A program made the position numbers and the translations under genes. From Halosimplex halophilum (GTDB taxonomy: Archaea > Halobacteriota > Halobacteria > Halobacteriales > Haloarculaceae): a stretch of DNA of 64,000 nt. Of this stretch, positions 41,496 through 50,685 are shown piece by piece (within the stretch, counting starts at the first letter, position 1; every line of letters starts with the position of its first letter). The DNA lies in contig NZ_ML214297.1 of the NCBI RefSeq assembly GCF_004698125.1, positions 930,001 to 994,000 of the forward strand, given 5' to 3'. A model generated the notes under the pieces. That model had not been told where the DNA came from and ran no database searches. It saw nothing but the letters and a program-made list of their open reading frames with translations.

Positions 41496-41700
41496 GCCCG
41501 CGGGTTGGCGACCCCCGGATATAGGCGTGGCGCTCCGCCGGAGGGGCTCCCGGGCCGTGGCGGTTCGTGGCGGCCCGCCCGGGCCCGGGAGTCCGCGACG
41601 GCCTCGCCCTCGCGGGGACCCCGCCGCGGTCGGGGACCTGTCGGTCCGGCGAACGGTGGGTCGGGTTTAACTGTCGGGCCGCCGTCGGTCCGCCGAGAGC
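41496..41700. other. Intergenic divergent region
   Basis: 205 bases between divergent genes. GGTTTAA at 41664-41670 is a TATA-like box about 33 nt upstream of the PEBP gene. The rest is GC-rich with no gene or strong repeat seen. Confidence 0.4.
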
Positions 41701-42162
41701 ATGGCCGACCTGCAACTCACCAGCCCGGCGTTCGAGGACGGCGCGACGATCCCCGAACGATACGGCTACACCGAGGACAACGTGAATCCGCCCCTGGAGA
41801 TCGCGGGCGCGCCGGACAGCACGGAGTCGTTCCTGATCGTCGTCGACGACCCCGACGCGCGCGAGGCGACGGGGCAGATCTGGGACCACTGGGTCGTCTG
41901 GAACATCGACGGGGACACCGAGTCGATCCCCGAGGACTGGGACCCCGAGGGCGCGGGCGCCGTCGCCGGCGAGAACGACTACGGCGAGACCGGCTGGGGC
42001 GGCCCGAACCCGCCGGACCGCGAGCACACCTACCGGTTCCTCCTCTACGCGCTCGACGACCGCCTCGACCTGTCGGCCGCCGCCACGAAGGACGACGCCT
42101 ACGACGCCGCGGAGGGCTGCGTCGTCGGCAAGGCGCAACTCGAAGGCACCTACGCGCCCTGA
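41701..42162 (+). CDS. YbhB/YbcL (PEBP) family protein
   Basis: 153 residues. LIVVDDPDAREATGQIWDHW, VVWNIDGDTESIPEDW, GWGGPNPPDREHTYRFLLYA contain the PEBP ligand-pocket residues (D-P-D-A, G-P-x-P-P, H-x-Y). Small cytosolic protein without assigned substrate. Confidence 0.9.
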   Translation: MADLQLTSPAFEDGATIPERYGYTEDNVNPPLEIAGAPDSTESFLIVVDDPDAREATGQIWDHWVVWNIDGDTESIPEDWDPEGAGAVAGENDYGETGWGGPNPPDREHTYRFLLYALDDRLDLSAAATKDDAYDAAEGCVVGKAQLEGTYAP

Positions 42163-42202
42163 CGCGGGGTCGCTCCCGCGGACGCTCACAGCGGTCGCCG
42201 GT

Positions 42203-43126
42203 TCAGTCCGCGAGCAGTTCCCGCGTGGCGCGGCGGACGGCGTCGTCGCTGGAGTCGTCCGGTTCCCAACCCAGCGCCGAGAGCTTCTCGATGGAGAGGC
42301 GCATCCGCGGCACGTCGCCGACCCAGCCGCGGTCGCCGCCGGTGTACTCGTAGTCGGGCTCGAGGCCCATCTCGTCGGCGACGATGTCGGCGATGGTCGT
42401 GACGGACGTGGTCGTCCGGGTCCCGAGGTTGTAGACGTTGAAGTCGTCGTCGGCGTGTTCGACGACGTGGCACATCGCGTCGACGCACTCGTCGACGTGC
42501 ATGTAGGACTTCTCCTGGCGGCCGTCGCCGAGGATGGTGAGCGAGTCGGGGTCGTCTTCGAGCTTGTCGATGAAGTCCGGGATCACGGCGCCGAGCTGGA
42601 GGCGCGGGCCGACGATGTTGGCGAAGCGGTAGACCCAGGCCGTGAAGTCGTGGCTGTTGGCGTAGACGGAGAGGAGGCTCTCCTCGCCGAGCTTGCTCGC
42701 GCCGTAGATGCTGATGGGTTCCAGCGGCGCGTAGTCCTCGGGGGTGGGCCGGGGCGCCTCGCCGTAGACGGTCGACGAGGAGGTGAAGGCGATGTTGTCG
42801 ACGCCGACCTCGTCCATCCGGTCGAGGACCGTCTCGGTGAGCCGGTTGTTGAAGCGGTACTGCGCGATGTCGTCGGCGGCGGCGTTCTTGTTCGCGGCGA
42901 AGTGGAAGACGCCGTCGGCGTCCCCGGTGATGGCCTCGGCGGCCACGTCGGGGTCGGTGAGGTCGCCCTCGACCACTTCGACGCCGTCGGGGAGCCAATC
43001 GCGCTCGCCGTTCGAGAAGTCGTCGACGGCGACGACCTCGTTGTCCGCGACGAGTCGCTCGCAGAGGTGCGACCCCACGAAGCCCGCGCCGCCCGTCACG
43101 ACCAGCCGCTTCCCGGAGAGTTCCAT
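42203..43126 (-). CDS. NAD-dependent sugar epimerase/dehydratase
   Basis: 307 residues from MELSGKRL. Rossmann motif VTGGAGFVGSHL (about 9-20), catalytic S/T plus Y-x3-K in SIYGASKLGEE, and VVGPRLQLGAVIPDFIDKL substrate region. It resembles UDP-glucose 4-epimerase/dTDP-glucose dehydratase-type SDR proteins and probably supplies nucleotide sugars for glycosylation. The long upstream in-frame extension lacks family similarity. Confidence 0.88.
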   Translation of the reverse strand: MELSGKRLVVTGGAGFVGSHLCERLVADNEVVAVDDFSNGERDWLPDGVEVVEGDLTDPDVAAEAITGDADGVFHFAANKNAAADDIAQYRFNNRLTETVLDRMDEVGVDNIAFTSSSTVYGEAPRPTPEDYAPLEPISIYGASKLGEESLLSVYANSHDFTAWVYRFANIVGPRLQLGAVIPDFIDKLEDDPDSLTILGDGRQEKSYMHVDECVDAMCHVVEHADDDFNVYNLGTRTTTSVTTIADIVADEMGLEPDYEYTGGDRGWVGDVPRMRLSIEKLSALGWEPDDSSDDAVRRATRELLAD

Positions 43127-43264
43127 GGGCCGAAATCGTCCAGCGCCGACATGTGCATTGCGGTCGGTCGCCGCGGCTCGTCCGCCGGTCCCGGATCGGT
43201 CGTCCCGTGCCGCCCCGAACGTGTCACCGAAAGCGATTAGCCCGGCAGGGTCCACGGGCAACGT

Positions 43265-43933
43265 ATGGACGACAGGACACAGGGGGCGAGCAGGCGCGCG
43301 TTTCTCGCGGGGGCGGGCGCGGTCGCCGCGACCGCGCTCGCGGGCTGTGGCGGACTCGTATCCAGACCGGGCGGCGGGGGCACGCCGACGGCCCGGGACG
43401 TGTCGCTCCCGGCCCCGTTCAAGGGGCCGGAGGACGCGCCGGTGACCGTCGGTATCTACAAGGACTTCGCCTGTCCGGCCTGCCGGCGCTTCAACGAGCA
43501 GGTCACGCCGCAGATCGAGCGCGAGTACGTCGACCCGGGCGCCGTCCGGCTCGAACACTACGACTTCCCGCTGGACATGCACGCGCCCGACGCGTACACG
43601 GCCGCGAACGCGGCGCGGGCCGTCCAGCACGCGGCCGACGACGCGGCCTTCTTCTCGTTCGCCGACGCCCTGTTCGCCGACCAGGCGGACCTCGGTCCCG
43701 GGACCTACGCGACGCTCGCGAGCGAACTGGACGCGGGGGTCGACGGCGATCGCGTCCGGGACGACGCCGAGGGTCGGACCTACAGCTCGGTCGTCCAGGC
43801 CGACAAACAGCGGGGCATCGACGCCGGCGTCCGCGCCACGCCGACCGTCGTCGTCGACGGCTCGATGGTCGAGCGGCTCGACTGGGAGAGTATCCGGTCG
43901 GCGATCGAGGCGGCCCGCTCCGAGAGCGCCTGA
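43265..43933 (+). CDS. DsbA-family thiol oxidoreductase, Tat lipoprotein
   Basis: 222 residues. Tat signal with SRRAFLAG, lipobox LAGC (Cys about 34), then thioredoxin-fold core: VGIYKDFACPACRRFNE with active CPAC, a helical insert, and the cis-Pro region ATPTVVVDG. Exported folded through the Tat pathway and anchored outside, it likely oxidises or isomerises disulfides in secreted proteins. Confidence 0.9.
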   Translation: MDDRTQGASRRAFLAGAGAVAATALAGCGGLVSRPGGGGTPTARDVSLPAPFKGPEDAPVTVGIYKDFACPACRRFNEQVTPQIEREYVDPGAVRLEHYDFPLDMHAPDAYTAANAARAVQHAADDAAFFSFADALFADQADLGPGTYATLASELDAGVDGDRVRDDAEGRTYSSVVQADKQRGIDAGVRATPTVVVDGSMVERLDWESIRSAIEAARSESA

Positions 43934-44006
43934 GCGCCGGCGGCGACCGCGGCCCCGGACCGCTCGGTCGGAAGGCTCCTAAACGGGGCTCGCGTAGCCG
44001 TCGCGC

Positions 44007-44591
44007 ATGCACGACGAACCCGAGGTCGCCGTCCTCCGGCTGGGCCACCGGCCGGGTCGCGACGACCGGATGACGACCCACGTCGGACTCACGGCGCGGG
44101 CGCTGGGCGCCGACCGCGTCGTCTTCGGCCCGGCGGCGTCCGGCTCGGCCGACACCGTCCGCGACATCACCGACCGCTTCGGCGGCCCCTTCGCGGTCGA
44201 GGTCACCGACGCGCCCAAGGGCGTGATCTCCGACTGGCCCGGGCCGGTCGTCCACCTCACGATGTACGGCCTGCCGGTCCAGGACGTGCAGGACGACCTG
44301 CGCGCGTCGCTCGACGGCGGCGACCCCGTCCTGTTCGTCGTCGGGGCGGAGAAGGTCTCGTTCGACGTGTACGAGCGGGCCGATTACAACGTCGCCGTGA
44401 CGAACCAGCCCCACTCGGAGGTGGCGTCGCTGGCGGTGGCGCTCGACCGGCTGTTCGACGGGCGGGAACTGGATCGGGAGTGGGCAGACGCCGACCGCGA
44501 GGTGGTGCCGATGGAGACCGGCAAGCGCGTCGTCGAGCCCGGCGAGTCCGGTCGGCCGGACGACCGCGAACCGGCCGACCGGGCGGAGTGA
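44007..44591 (+). CDS. trm56: tRNA (cytidine-56)-2'-O-methyltransferase
   Basis: 194 residues. VAVLRLGHRPGRDDRMTTHV, LTARALGADRVVFG, VVHLTMYGLPVQDV and LFVVGAEKVSFDVYERADYN-VAVTNQPHSE are the SPOUT motifs of archaeal Trm56, which methylates C56 in the T-loop. TATA-like CTAAAC at 43979-43984. It precedes tfe by 94 bases. Confidence 0.92.
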   Translation: MHDEPEVAVLRLGHRPGRDDRMTTHVGLTARALGADRVVFGPAASGSADTVRDITDRFGGPFAVEVTDAPKGVISDWPGPVVHLTMYGLPVQDVQDDLRASLDGGDPVLFVVGAEKVSFDVYERADYNVAVTNQPHSEVASLAVALDRLFDGRELDREWADADREVVPMETGKRVVEPGESGRPDDREPADRAE

Positions 44592-44685
44592 GCCCCGCGC
44601 AGGACGGATCCGCGGGCAGCGGGCCCGACACGACCGTCCGGCCCATCCGGTGCTTTTAAACGCCTCACGGACTGAGACGGACGTA

Positions 44686-45213
44686 ATGGCTTTTGACGAA
44701 CTTCTGGAGGACCCCGTTATACAGAAGTACTTGCACGAGCTGGTCGGCCCGAAAGGGATGCCGGTGGCGGCGGCGCCGCCGGACGGCGAGGTGACCGACG
44801 AGGAACTGGCCGAGGAGCTCGGCCTGGAGCTCAACGACGTGCGCCGGGCGCTGTTCATCCTCTACGAGAACGACCTGGCGAGCTACCGCCGGCTGCGCGA
44901 CGAGGACTCCGGGTGGCTCACCTACCTCTGGACCTTCGAGTACGAGAAGATCCCCGAGCAGCTGGAGTCGGAGATGTACCGCCTGCTCGAGGCCCTGGAG
45001 GAACGCGAGGAGTACGAGCAGAACAACGAGTTCTACCTCTGTGAGAACTGCGGCATCCGCTTCGAGTTCGGCGAGGCGATGGAGTTCGGCTTCGAGTGCC
45101 CCGACTGCGGCAACCACGTCGAGGCGATGGAGAACACCCGCCTGGTCGACGCCATGGAGGACCGGATCGAGGCACTGCGCGACGAACTCAACGTCGAGCA
45201 CGGCGAGGCCTGA
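44686..45213 (+). CDS. tfe: Transcription factor E (TFE alpha)
   Basis: 175 residues. N-terminal winged helix (GEVTDEELAEELGLELNDVR, RALFILYENDLASYRRLRDE), a linker, and a C-terminal zinc ribbon with CENCGIRF and CPDCGNHV (four Cys). It helps open promoter DNA with RNA polymerase. TATA TTTTAA (44654-44659) about 29 nt upstream indicates a leaderless mRNA. It overlaps the DUF2110 gene by one base. Confidence 0.95.
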   Translation: MAFDELLEDPVIQKYLHELVGPKGMPVAAAPPDGEVTDEELAEELGLELNDVRRALFILYENDLASYRRLRDEDSGWLTYLWTFEYEKIPEQLESEMYRLLEALEEREEYEQNNEFYLCENCGIRFEFGEAMEFGFECPDCGNHVEAMENTRLVDAMEDRIEALRDELNVEHGEA

Positions 45214-45893
45214 TGGTCGTACTCGCATCCAAGCTCTACGTCGAGGGCGACGCGCGCTCGCGGGCGACGGACTCGCTGCGCTCGCAGGTCGACAACGTCG
45301 TCGGCGACCTCGACGTGTCCGTCGACGTCGAGATCCGCGACGACGAGTTCCCCGAGGTGACCGTCGAGGGCGCGGACGCGACGGCCGCGCGCAACGCGCT
45401 CGCCGAGGAGTGGGGTGAGGTCACACCCGAGTTCGAGGCCGGCGGGGAGTACGTCGGCACGCTGGAGTCGTGGGACGACGAGGGGTTCGTCCTCGACGCC
45501 GGGTTCGGGCGGGACGTGCGGATCCCCTCGGAGGAGATCGGGCTCGGCCAGGGGACGCCCGAGCAGATCCGGACGCGGTTCGGCCTCGTCCAGCACCTGC
45601 CGATGCGGTTCGTGGCGGGCGGGGACGGCGAGCCCGCGCGGCTGTCCGACGCCGAGCGCGACCGGCTGTACGACTGGACGCGCGGCGCGGGCCGGGTCAA
45701 CGTCAACTCGGCGACGCGGGCGGAGACGCGGGCGACGGTCAACCGCGCGGGCCACGCCCACGACATCGTGACCGTCGAGCGGCTGGGCCTGCTCGAACAG
45801 AGCATCGTCTGCCAGGAGGACACCGACCCGCCGGGACTGCTGGCGAGCATCGGCCAGTACATGCCGGCGGAGCTGCTCTGCGTCGTGCCATGA
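45213..45893 (+). CDS. DUF2110 family protein
   Basis: 226 residues from MVVLASKL. N-terminal LYVEGDARSRATDSLRSQVD; strand-rich middle (FVLDAGFGRDVRIPSEEIGL); IRTRFGLVQHLPMRFVAGGD; C-terminal AHDIVTVERLGLLEQSIVC. This archaeal family commonly follows tfe, suggesting a link to transcription or RNA, but its function is unknown. The next gene overlaps by four bases. Confidence 0.85.
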   Translation: MVVLASKLYVEGDARSRATDSLRSQVDNVVGDLDVSVDVEIRDDEFPEVTVEGADATAARNALAEEWGEVTPEFEAGGEYVGTLESWDDEGFVLDAGFGRDVRIPSEEIGLGQGTPEQIRTRFGLVQHLPMRFVAGGDGEPARLSDAERDRLYDWTRGAGRVNVNSATRAETRATVNRAGHAHDIVTVERLGLLEQSIVCQEDTDPPGLLASIGQYMPAELLCVVP

Positions 45894-46684
45894 GGCGGCG
45901 ACTGGTCCTCGCCTTCGGGCTGTTCGCGGTGCTGGTCGCGCTGGCCGGCTGCGCGTCGCCGTTCGGCGGCGGCGGGCCCGACGAGACACAGCTCAACCAG
46001 AACGCCACCTACGACTGGGACACCAACGCGACGACGACCTACGACGTGGCCCGCGGGAACTTCACGGGGATCCTCGGCGTCGAGAACCGGTCGTACGTCC
46101 AGCTCTACCAGCGGAGCGAGCTTGGGACCGACGAGCCGCTGGACGTGGCCTCGCTGCGGTTCCGCTACCCCGACAACGGGACGGTCGTCGCCCCGGCCGA
46201 CCGGTCGAACTTCTACGTCAACGCGACGAACTCCCGGCTGAACGTGACGCTCCCGCAGGCGGGCGGCCAGGTGGCGTTCACGGCGGACCGCCCGAACGCC
46301 AAGCGGTTCGCGGTCCCGACGTTCATCGACTCGGCGCACTCGGTGGAGGTCGTCCTCCCGCCGCAGGCCCGCGTCGGCGTGCCGCTGCTCTCGAAGGTCT
46401 CGCCCGGCGGGGCGACGACGACGGTCCCCGAGGGCTCCGACCGGATGATCGTCCGCTGGGACTCCGTCGAGCGGGGCCCGATCCTGACCCGGTACTACCT
46501 CGCGCGGGACCTGCTTTTGTTCGGCGGCATCGGCGGGGTCCTGGCGCTGGTCGGCGTCGGCGGCGCGCTGTACTACCTGCGGCAGATCCGCGTGCTCGAA
46601 CGCCGGCGCGAGGAGATCGGTCTCGACGTGGAGACGGGGACCGACGAGTTCGACGACGACGACCCGCCGCCGGGGATGAAGTAG
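45890..46684 (+). CDS. DUF5803 family lipoprotein
   Basis: 264 residues. Signal and lipobox LVALAGCASPF (Cys about 21), then a large beta-rich extracellular domain, a C-terminal membrane helix (LLLFGGIGGVLALVGVGGAL) and a basic cytoplasmic stop (RQIRVLERRREE) with an acidic tail. Part of the conserved tfe-DUF2110-DUF5803 run. Role at the membrane unknown. Confidence 0.82.
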   Translation: MRRRLVLAFGLFAVLVALAGCASPFGGGGPDETQLNQNATYDWDTNATTTYDVARGNFTGILGVENRSYVQLYQRSELGTDEPLDVASLRFRYPDNGTVVAPADRSNFYVNATNSRLNVTLPQAGGQVAFTADRPNAKRFAVPTFIDSAHSVEVVLPPQARVGVPLLSKVSPGGATTTVPEGSDRMIVRWDSVERGPILTRYYLARDLLLFGGIGGVLALVGVGGALYYLRQIRVLERRREEIGLDVETGTDEFDDDDPPPGMK

Positions 46685-46777
46685 TCGGACCCCGACAACC
46701 GGAACGCGCCGACGGGGGCGGCGCCGAATCTGACCCGAAGCGGGCGACCTTTTACGGCTCGGATACCAACGGCGGGT

Positions 46778-47473
46778 ATGCGCGTGGCTATCGTCACGGT
46801 GGGCGACGAGTTGCTCGCCGGCGACACCGTGAACACCAACGCCGCCTGGCTGGGGGAGCGACTGACGGAGCGCGGCGTCGACGTGGAGCGGGTCGTCACG
46901 CTCCCGGACCGGGTGGCCGACATCGCCCGGGTCGTCAACGAGTACCGCGCCGAGTACGACGCCGTGCTCGTCACCGGCGGGCTCGGTCCCACGCACGACG
47001 ACCTGACGATGGACGGCGTCGCCGCCGCGTTCGGCCGCGAGGTCGTCGAGAGCGAGGAGGCGCTGGAGTGGCTCGCCGAGGAGGGCGGCTACACCGCGGA
47101 CGACCTCGCCGAGGGCACCGCGGACATTCCGCGGGGCGCCCGGCTGCTGAAAAATCCCGAGGGCGTCGCCCCGGGCTGTGTGATCGGGAGCGTCTACGTC
47201 CTGCCGGGCGTCCCGGCGGAGATGAAGGCGATGTTCGAGACGGTCGCCGACGAGTTCTCGGGCGAGGTCGAACACGTCGCGTCGGTGGTCGCGGACGAAC
47301 CGGAGAGCGCGCTGATAGACCGGATCGACGAACTGCGCGACCGCTTCGACGTGACGGTCGGGAGCTACCCGGGCGACTCCGTGCGGGTGAAGATCCAGGG
47401 GGGCGAGGAAGAGACCGAGGCGGCGGCCGCGTGGCTCCGCGAGCGGGTCGAACTGAAAGAGAGCGGCCAGTGA
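46778..47473 (+). CDS. CinA N-terminal (MoCF-biosynthesis-like) domain protein
   Basis: 231 residues. VAIVTVGDELLAGDTVNTNA, VLVTGGLGPTHDDLTMDGVA, NPEGVAPGCVIGSVYVLPGV-PAEMKAMF are hallmarks of the molybdopterin-binding/CinA domain, here stand-alone without the C-terminal amidase of bacterial CinA. Members include nicotinamide-nucleotide or ADP-ribose processing enzymes. Confidence 0.9.
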   Translation: MRVAIVTVGDELLAGDTVNTNAAWLGERLTERGVDVERVVTLPDRVADIARVVNEYRAEYDAVLVTGGLGPTHDDLTMDGVAAAFGREVVESEEALEWLAEEGGYTADDLAEGTADIPRGARLLKNPEGVAPGCVIGSVYVLPGVPAEMKAMFETVADEFSGEVEHVASVVADEPESALIDRIDELRDRFDVTVGSYPGDSVRVKIQGGEEETEAAAAWLRERVELKESGQ

Positions 47474-47480
47474 CGGGGCG

Positions 47481-47606
47481 CTACCGGTAGAGGACCTTCC
47501 ACCACAGCGCGGTCAACAGCAGGCCACCCAGCAGTATCACGAACCCCGCGACGTTGATGAGCCCGCCCTGCACGGCCTCGGCGCTCGCCTGCAGCGGTAC
47601 GAACAT
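47481..47606 (-). CDS. Small single-span membrane protein
   Basis: 41 residues with one hydrophobic helix (LINVAGFVILLGGLLLTALW) and a basic end (WKVLYR). It is convergent to the CinA-like gene with seven bases between stops. Codon bias and membrane topology support translation. Function unknown. Confidence 0.55.
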   Translation of the reverse strand: MFVPLQASAEAVQGGLINVAGFVILLGGLLLTALWWKVLYR

Positions 47607-47743
47607 ACCCGGTGCTTCCGCGTCGTCCGATGTAAAACCGCCCGATTTCCCCGCGCTCGCGGATAGACGCGGGCCCGGCGTGGCCGAGACGTGGCGGGTC
47701 CGCGATCCGGATGCTTTTGCCAGGCCGAATCCTACGGTCGCCG

Positions 47744-48889
47744 ATGCGACGGATCGGCGTGGTCGTCAACCCGATCGCCGGCATGGGCGGGCGTGTCGGG
47801 CTGAAGGGCACCGACGGGAAAGTCGAGGAGGCTCGGGAACGGGGCGCCGAACCGCGGGCGCCAGAGCGGGCGCGTGCGGCGCTGGACGCGCTCGCCGGGA
47901 CGGGCGCGAGCGTCGAGATCTACGCCTACGGCGGGCCGATGGGCGAGGACGCCGCACGCGCGGCGGGCTTCGACCCCGTGGTCGTCGGCGGGCCCGACTC
48001 GGAGACCGGCGCAAACGGGGACGCCGAGACGACGCCGGCGGACACCCGCGCGGCGGTCCGGGCGTTCGTCGACCGCGGCGTCGACCTGATCCTGTTCGTC
48101 GGCGGGGACGGCACCGCCGTCGACGTGGCCGAGGCGCTCGACGAACTCGACAGCGAGACGCCGATCCTCGGGGTGCCGGCGGGCGTGAAGATCTACTCGT
48201 CGGTGTTCGCGGTGCGACCCCGCGAGGCCGGGATCGTCGCCGCGTCGTTCGACGACGTGGAGACGGGCGAGGTCAACGACGTGGACGAGGACGCCTACCG
48301 CGCCCGGGAGGTGTCGACGGAACTGCGAGCGATCGCGAAGACGCCAGTCGCCGAACAGCGCCAGGCGAGCAAACAGACCGGGGGCGGTTCCGTTGCGACG
48401 CTGGCCGAGGGGGTCGCCGAGGAGGTCGAGCCCGGCGTGACCTACGTGCTCGGCCCCGGGGGGACCGTCGGCGCGATCAAGGCGGAACTCGGCTTCGAGG
48501 GGACGCCGCTCGGCGTCGACGTGTGGCGGGCGAGCGCCGACGGCGAGGTCGAGGGTGGGACAGACGGGGAGCGCGAGGCAACCCCGACGGGCGAGGTGGT
48601 CGTCCGCGACGGCGGCGCCGCAGACATCGAGGCGGCGCTGGGCGAGCGCAACGTGGTCGTCGTCTCGCCGATCGGCGGCCAGGGGTTCGTCTTCGGCCGC
48701 GGCAACCAGCAGATCTCCCCCGACGTGATCCGCCGGTCGACGGTCGAGGTCGTGGCGACCCGCGCCAAGCTCGACGGGCTGGACGCGCTCCGCGTGGACA
48801 CGGGCGACCCCGACCTCGACGAGTCGCTGCGCGGCTGGCACCGCGTCAGGGTCGGCCGCTACGAACGGCGCCTCGTCAGGATCGAGTGA
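47744..48889 (+). CDS. ATP-NAD kinase-like protein (AcoX-type)
   Basis: 381 residues from MRRIGVVVNP. N-terminal NPIAGMGGRVGLKGTDG, GGDGT motif in LILFVGGDGTAVDVAEAL, GVPAGVKIYSSVFAVRP, and GPGGTVGAIKAELG with VVVSPIGGQGFVFGRGNQQI. This is the AcoX/NAD-kinase-like subfamily, longer than canonical NAD kinase. ATP-dependent phosphorylation of NAD or a related molecule is likely but unproven. Confidence 0.85.
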   Translation: MRRIGVVVNPIAGMGGRVGLKGTDGKVEEARERGAEPRAPERARAALDALAGTGASVEIYAYGGPMGEDAARAAGFDPVVVGGPDSETGANGDAETTPADTRAAVRAFVDRGVDLILFVGGDGTAVDVAEALDELDSETPILGVPAGVKIYSSVFAVRPREAGIVAASFDDVETGEVNDVDEDAYRAREVSTELRAIAKTPVAEQRQASKQTGGGSVATLAEGVAEEVEPGVTYVLGPGGTVGAIKAELGFEGTPLGVDVWRASADGEVEGGTDGEREATPTGEVVVRDGGAADIEAALGERNVVVVSPIGGQGFVFGRGNQQISPDVIRRSTVEVVATRAKLDGLDALRVDTGDPDLDESLRGWHRVRVGRYERRLVRIE

Positions 48890-48991
48890 CTGCGGGCGGG
48901 CACTCGCCGTTCCTTCCCCCTCTCTTTCGCCCTAGTATGTGAACCGTTCAGGGCGCCTCGGTCGAATTCTGGACACGCGTCCACGATACGT

Positions 48992-49036
48992 AATAGTATT
49001 TGACGGAGTATTATACCGTGTATGAATACGTTTAAG
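48992..49036 (+). promoter_or_regulatory. Promoter and twin palindromes of the PhoU-type gene
   Basis: TTTAAG at 49031-49036 is about 27 nt upstream of the ATG at 49060. Upstream lie two 9-bp palindromes in an AT-rich island: AATAGTATT (48992-49000) and GTATTATAC (49008-49016), with centres 16 bp apart. They are candidates for a transcription-factor operator or phosphate-responsive box. Confidence 0.5.
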
Positions 49037-49059
49037 GTCGACAGCGGATAAGCAAGGGT

Positions 49060-50109
49060 ATGGAAACGCGGAAAGTCCAGCGGCTGGGTCCGTCGACGCT
49101 GGCGATGACCCTGCCTGCGAAGTGGGCAAAGGAGCACAACGTCGAGAAGGGCGACGAGGTGTCGCTGCGGATGGGCGGCAAGGGGACGCTGACGGTGATG
49201 CCCGAGTCGGTCCAGGGCGAGGAGTCCGAGGCGATCATCCACGCCGAGGACCTCGACGCCGACGCCCTGGAGCGGGCGATCCTCTCCCAGTACGTGCTCG
49301 GCCGGCGCATCATCCACGTCGACGCCGGCGAGAGCGGGACGCTCGACAGCGCGCACATCAACGCCGTCTACAACGCCGAGACCCAGCTGATGGGGCTGGG
49401 CGTCGTCGAGGAGACCCCCGAGCGGATCGCCATCCGCTGTTCGGTCGACCCCGAGGACTTCACCCTCGACAACCTCCTCGAACGCCTCGAAAGTACGGGC
49501 TCGACGATGCGAAACGAGGCGGTCAAGGCGCTGGCCCACGGCAACCCCGACCTCGCACAGCGGGCCCTGAACCGGGAACGGCAGGCCAACAAGATCTTCG
49601 TCCTCCTGTTGCGACTGATCTTCACCTCCTACCAGAACCCGAACCTCGCGCGGGCGGTGGGACTGAACGACGGCTTCCCGCTCATCGGCTACCGCTCGAT
49701 CGCCAAGAACCTCGAACTCACGGCGGACAATGCCGAGGACATCGCCGAGATCGCTCTGGAGACGGAGGGCCACTCGCTGAACGTCGATTCCTCGACGATG
49801 CGCCGCATCCGGGAGTTCACCGACCAGGTCAACGAGATCACCGAACTGGCCGTCGAGTCGGCGGTCGAACGGGACTACGACATCGCCATCGAGGTCCGGG
49901 AGATGTTCGCCGAGATCGGCGACCGCGAGGCCGAGATCCTGGACGACCTCGACGAGATGTCCAACGACGACGTGCTCCGCGTGCGCGAGGTGCTGGTGAG
50001 CCTCCAGCAGACCGCCCAGTACGCGGTCCGCAACGCCGAGATCGCGACGAACCTCGCCCTCAACGAGGAGTCGGAACACACCACGATCCAGTCGACCTCC
50101 GAGGAGTGA
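49060..50109 (+). CDS. AbrB-PhoU domain regulator
   Basis: 349 residues. N-terminal SpoVT/AbrB swapped-hairpin domain (METRKVQRLGPSTLAMTLPA, VEKGDEVSLRMGGKGTL), then two PhoU helical repeats (MRNEAVKALAHGNPDLAQRA; NEITELAVESAVERDYDIAI). This fusion is common in haloarchaea and probably links phosphate status to gene control. Leaderless promoter with palindromes upstream. Confidence 0.88.
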   Translation: METRKVQRLGPSTLAMTLPAKWAKEHNVEKGDEVSLRMGGKGTLTVMPESVQGEESEAIIHAEDLDADALERAILSQYVLGRRIIHVDAGESGTLDSAHINAVYNAETQLMGLGVVEETPERIAIRCSVDPEDFTLDNLLERLESTGSTMRNEAVKALAHGNPDLAQRALNRERQANKIFVLLLRLIFTSYQNPNLARAVGLNDGFPLIGYRSIAKNLELTADNAEDIAEIALETEGHSLNVDSSTMRRIREFTDQVNEITELAVESAVERDYDIAIEVREMFAEIGDREAEILDDLDEMSNDDVLRVREVLVSLQQTAQYAVRNAEIATNLALNEESEHTTIQSTSEE

Positions 50110-50191
50110 GGGCGCCGTTCGGGAGCGAGCGCGGCCGTTTGGCCGCGCCGACCCCGAATGAATTAAGTACGGAGTGACGGAATCACGGGGT

Positions 50192-50389
50192 ATGAGCGAA
50201 GTCGCCGCGGGCTCGGACATGAGCATCGGGCTGGGACTGGCGTTCGGCGTGCTCGCGGTCGCGGGCGCCGTCGGCATGCTGGTCGCGTACAGCAACCAGG
50301 TCGTCGCGGGGTGGAGTTTCGCGCTGGCGGTGGTCGCGGGGATCTGCTCGATCGCCGGCATCCACCTCTACGGCGCCCGAGACGCGTAA
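50192..50389 (+). CDS. Small two-helix membrane protein
   Basis: 65 residues from MSEVAAGSD. Two membrane helices (LGLAFGVLAVAGAVGMLVAY; WSFALAVVAGICSIAGIHLY). TATA-like ATTAAG at 50162-50167 is about 27 nt upstream, confirming the short start. Haloarchaeal DUF7525-like; function unknown. Confidence 0.65.
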   Translation: MSEVAAGSDMSIGLGLAFGVLAVAGAVGMLVAYSNQVVAGWSFALAVVAGICSIAGIHLYGARDA

Positions 50390-50424
50390 GGAATTCTTAA
50401 GGGTATTCGCGACCAATCGCGGGT

Positions 50425-50649
50425 ATGAGCGAACTCGGCGAGGAGGACAGGGAGATCCTGGAGTACCTGCGCGACAGCGTCTCGCGCGGGCAGAGTTACT
50501 TCAGAGCGAAGAACATCGCGGAGCAGATCGGGCTCTCCTCGAAGCAGGTCGGCGCGCGCCTGCCGAAACTCGACGAGGAGTCCGACGACGTGGACATCGA
50601 GAAGTGGGGCCGCGCCCGCTCGACGACCTGGCGCGTCACGCTCAGTTAA
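50425..50649 (+). CDS. Small winged-helix protein
   Basis: 74 residues. EDREILEYLRDSVSRGQSYF, RAKNIAEQIGLSSKQVGARL and the basic RARSTTWRVTLS wing form a minimal DNA-binding wHTH (DUF7123-like). CTTAA near 50396-50400 is about 27 nt upstream. Targets unknown. Confidence 0.7.
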   Translation: MSELGEEDREILEYLRDSVSRGQSYFRAKNIAEQIGLSSKQVGARLPKLDEESDDVDIEKWGRARSTTWRVTLS

Positions 50650-50685
50650 CGGGCTCTTTTAGGGGACGGGGACCGAAGCACCGCC

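Noticed and set aside
42203-43630. 475-residue version of the sugar epimerase
   Set aside because: The Rossmann motif must be near the N-terminus; the extension is antisense to the DsbA-like gene.
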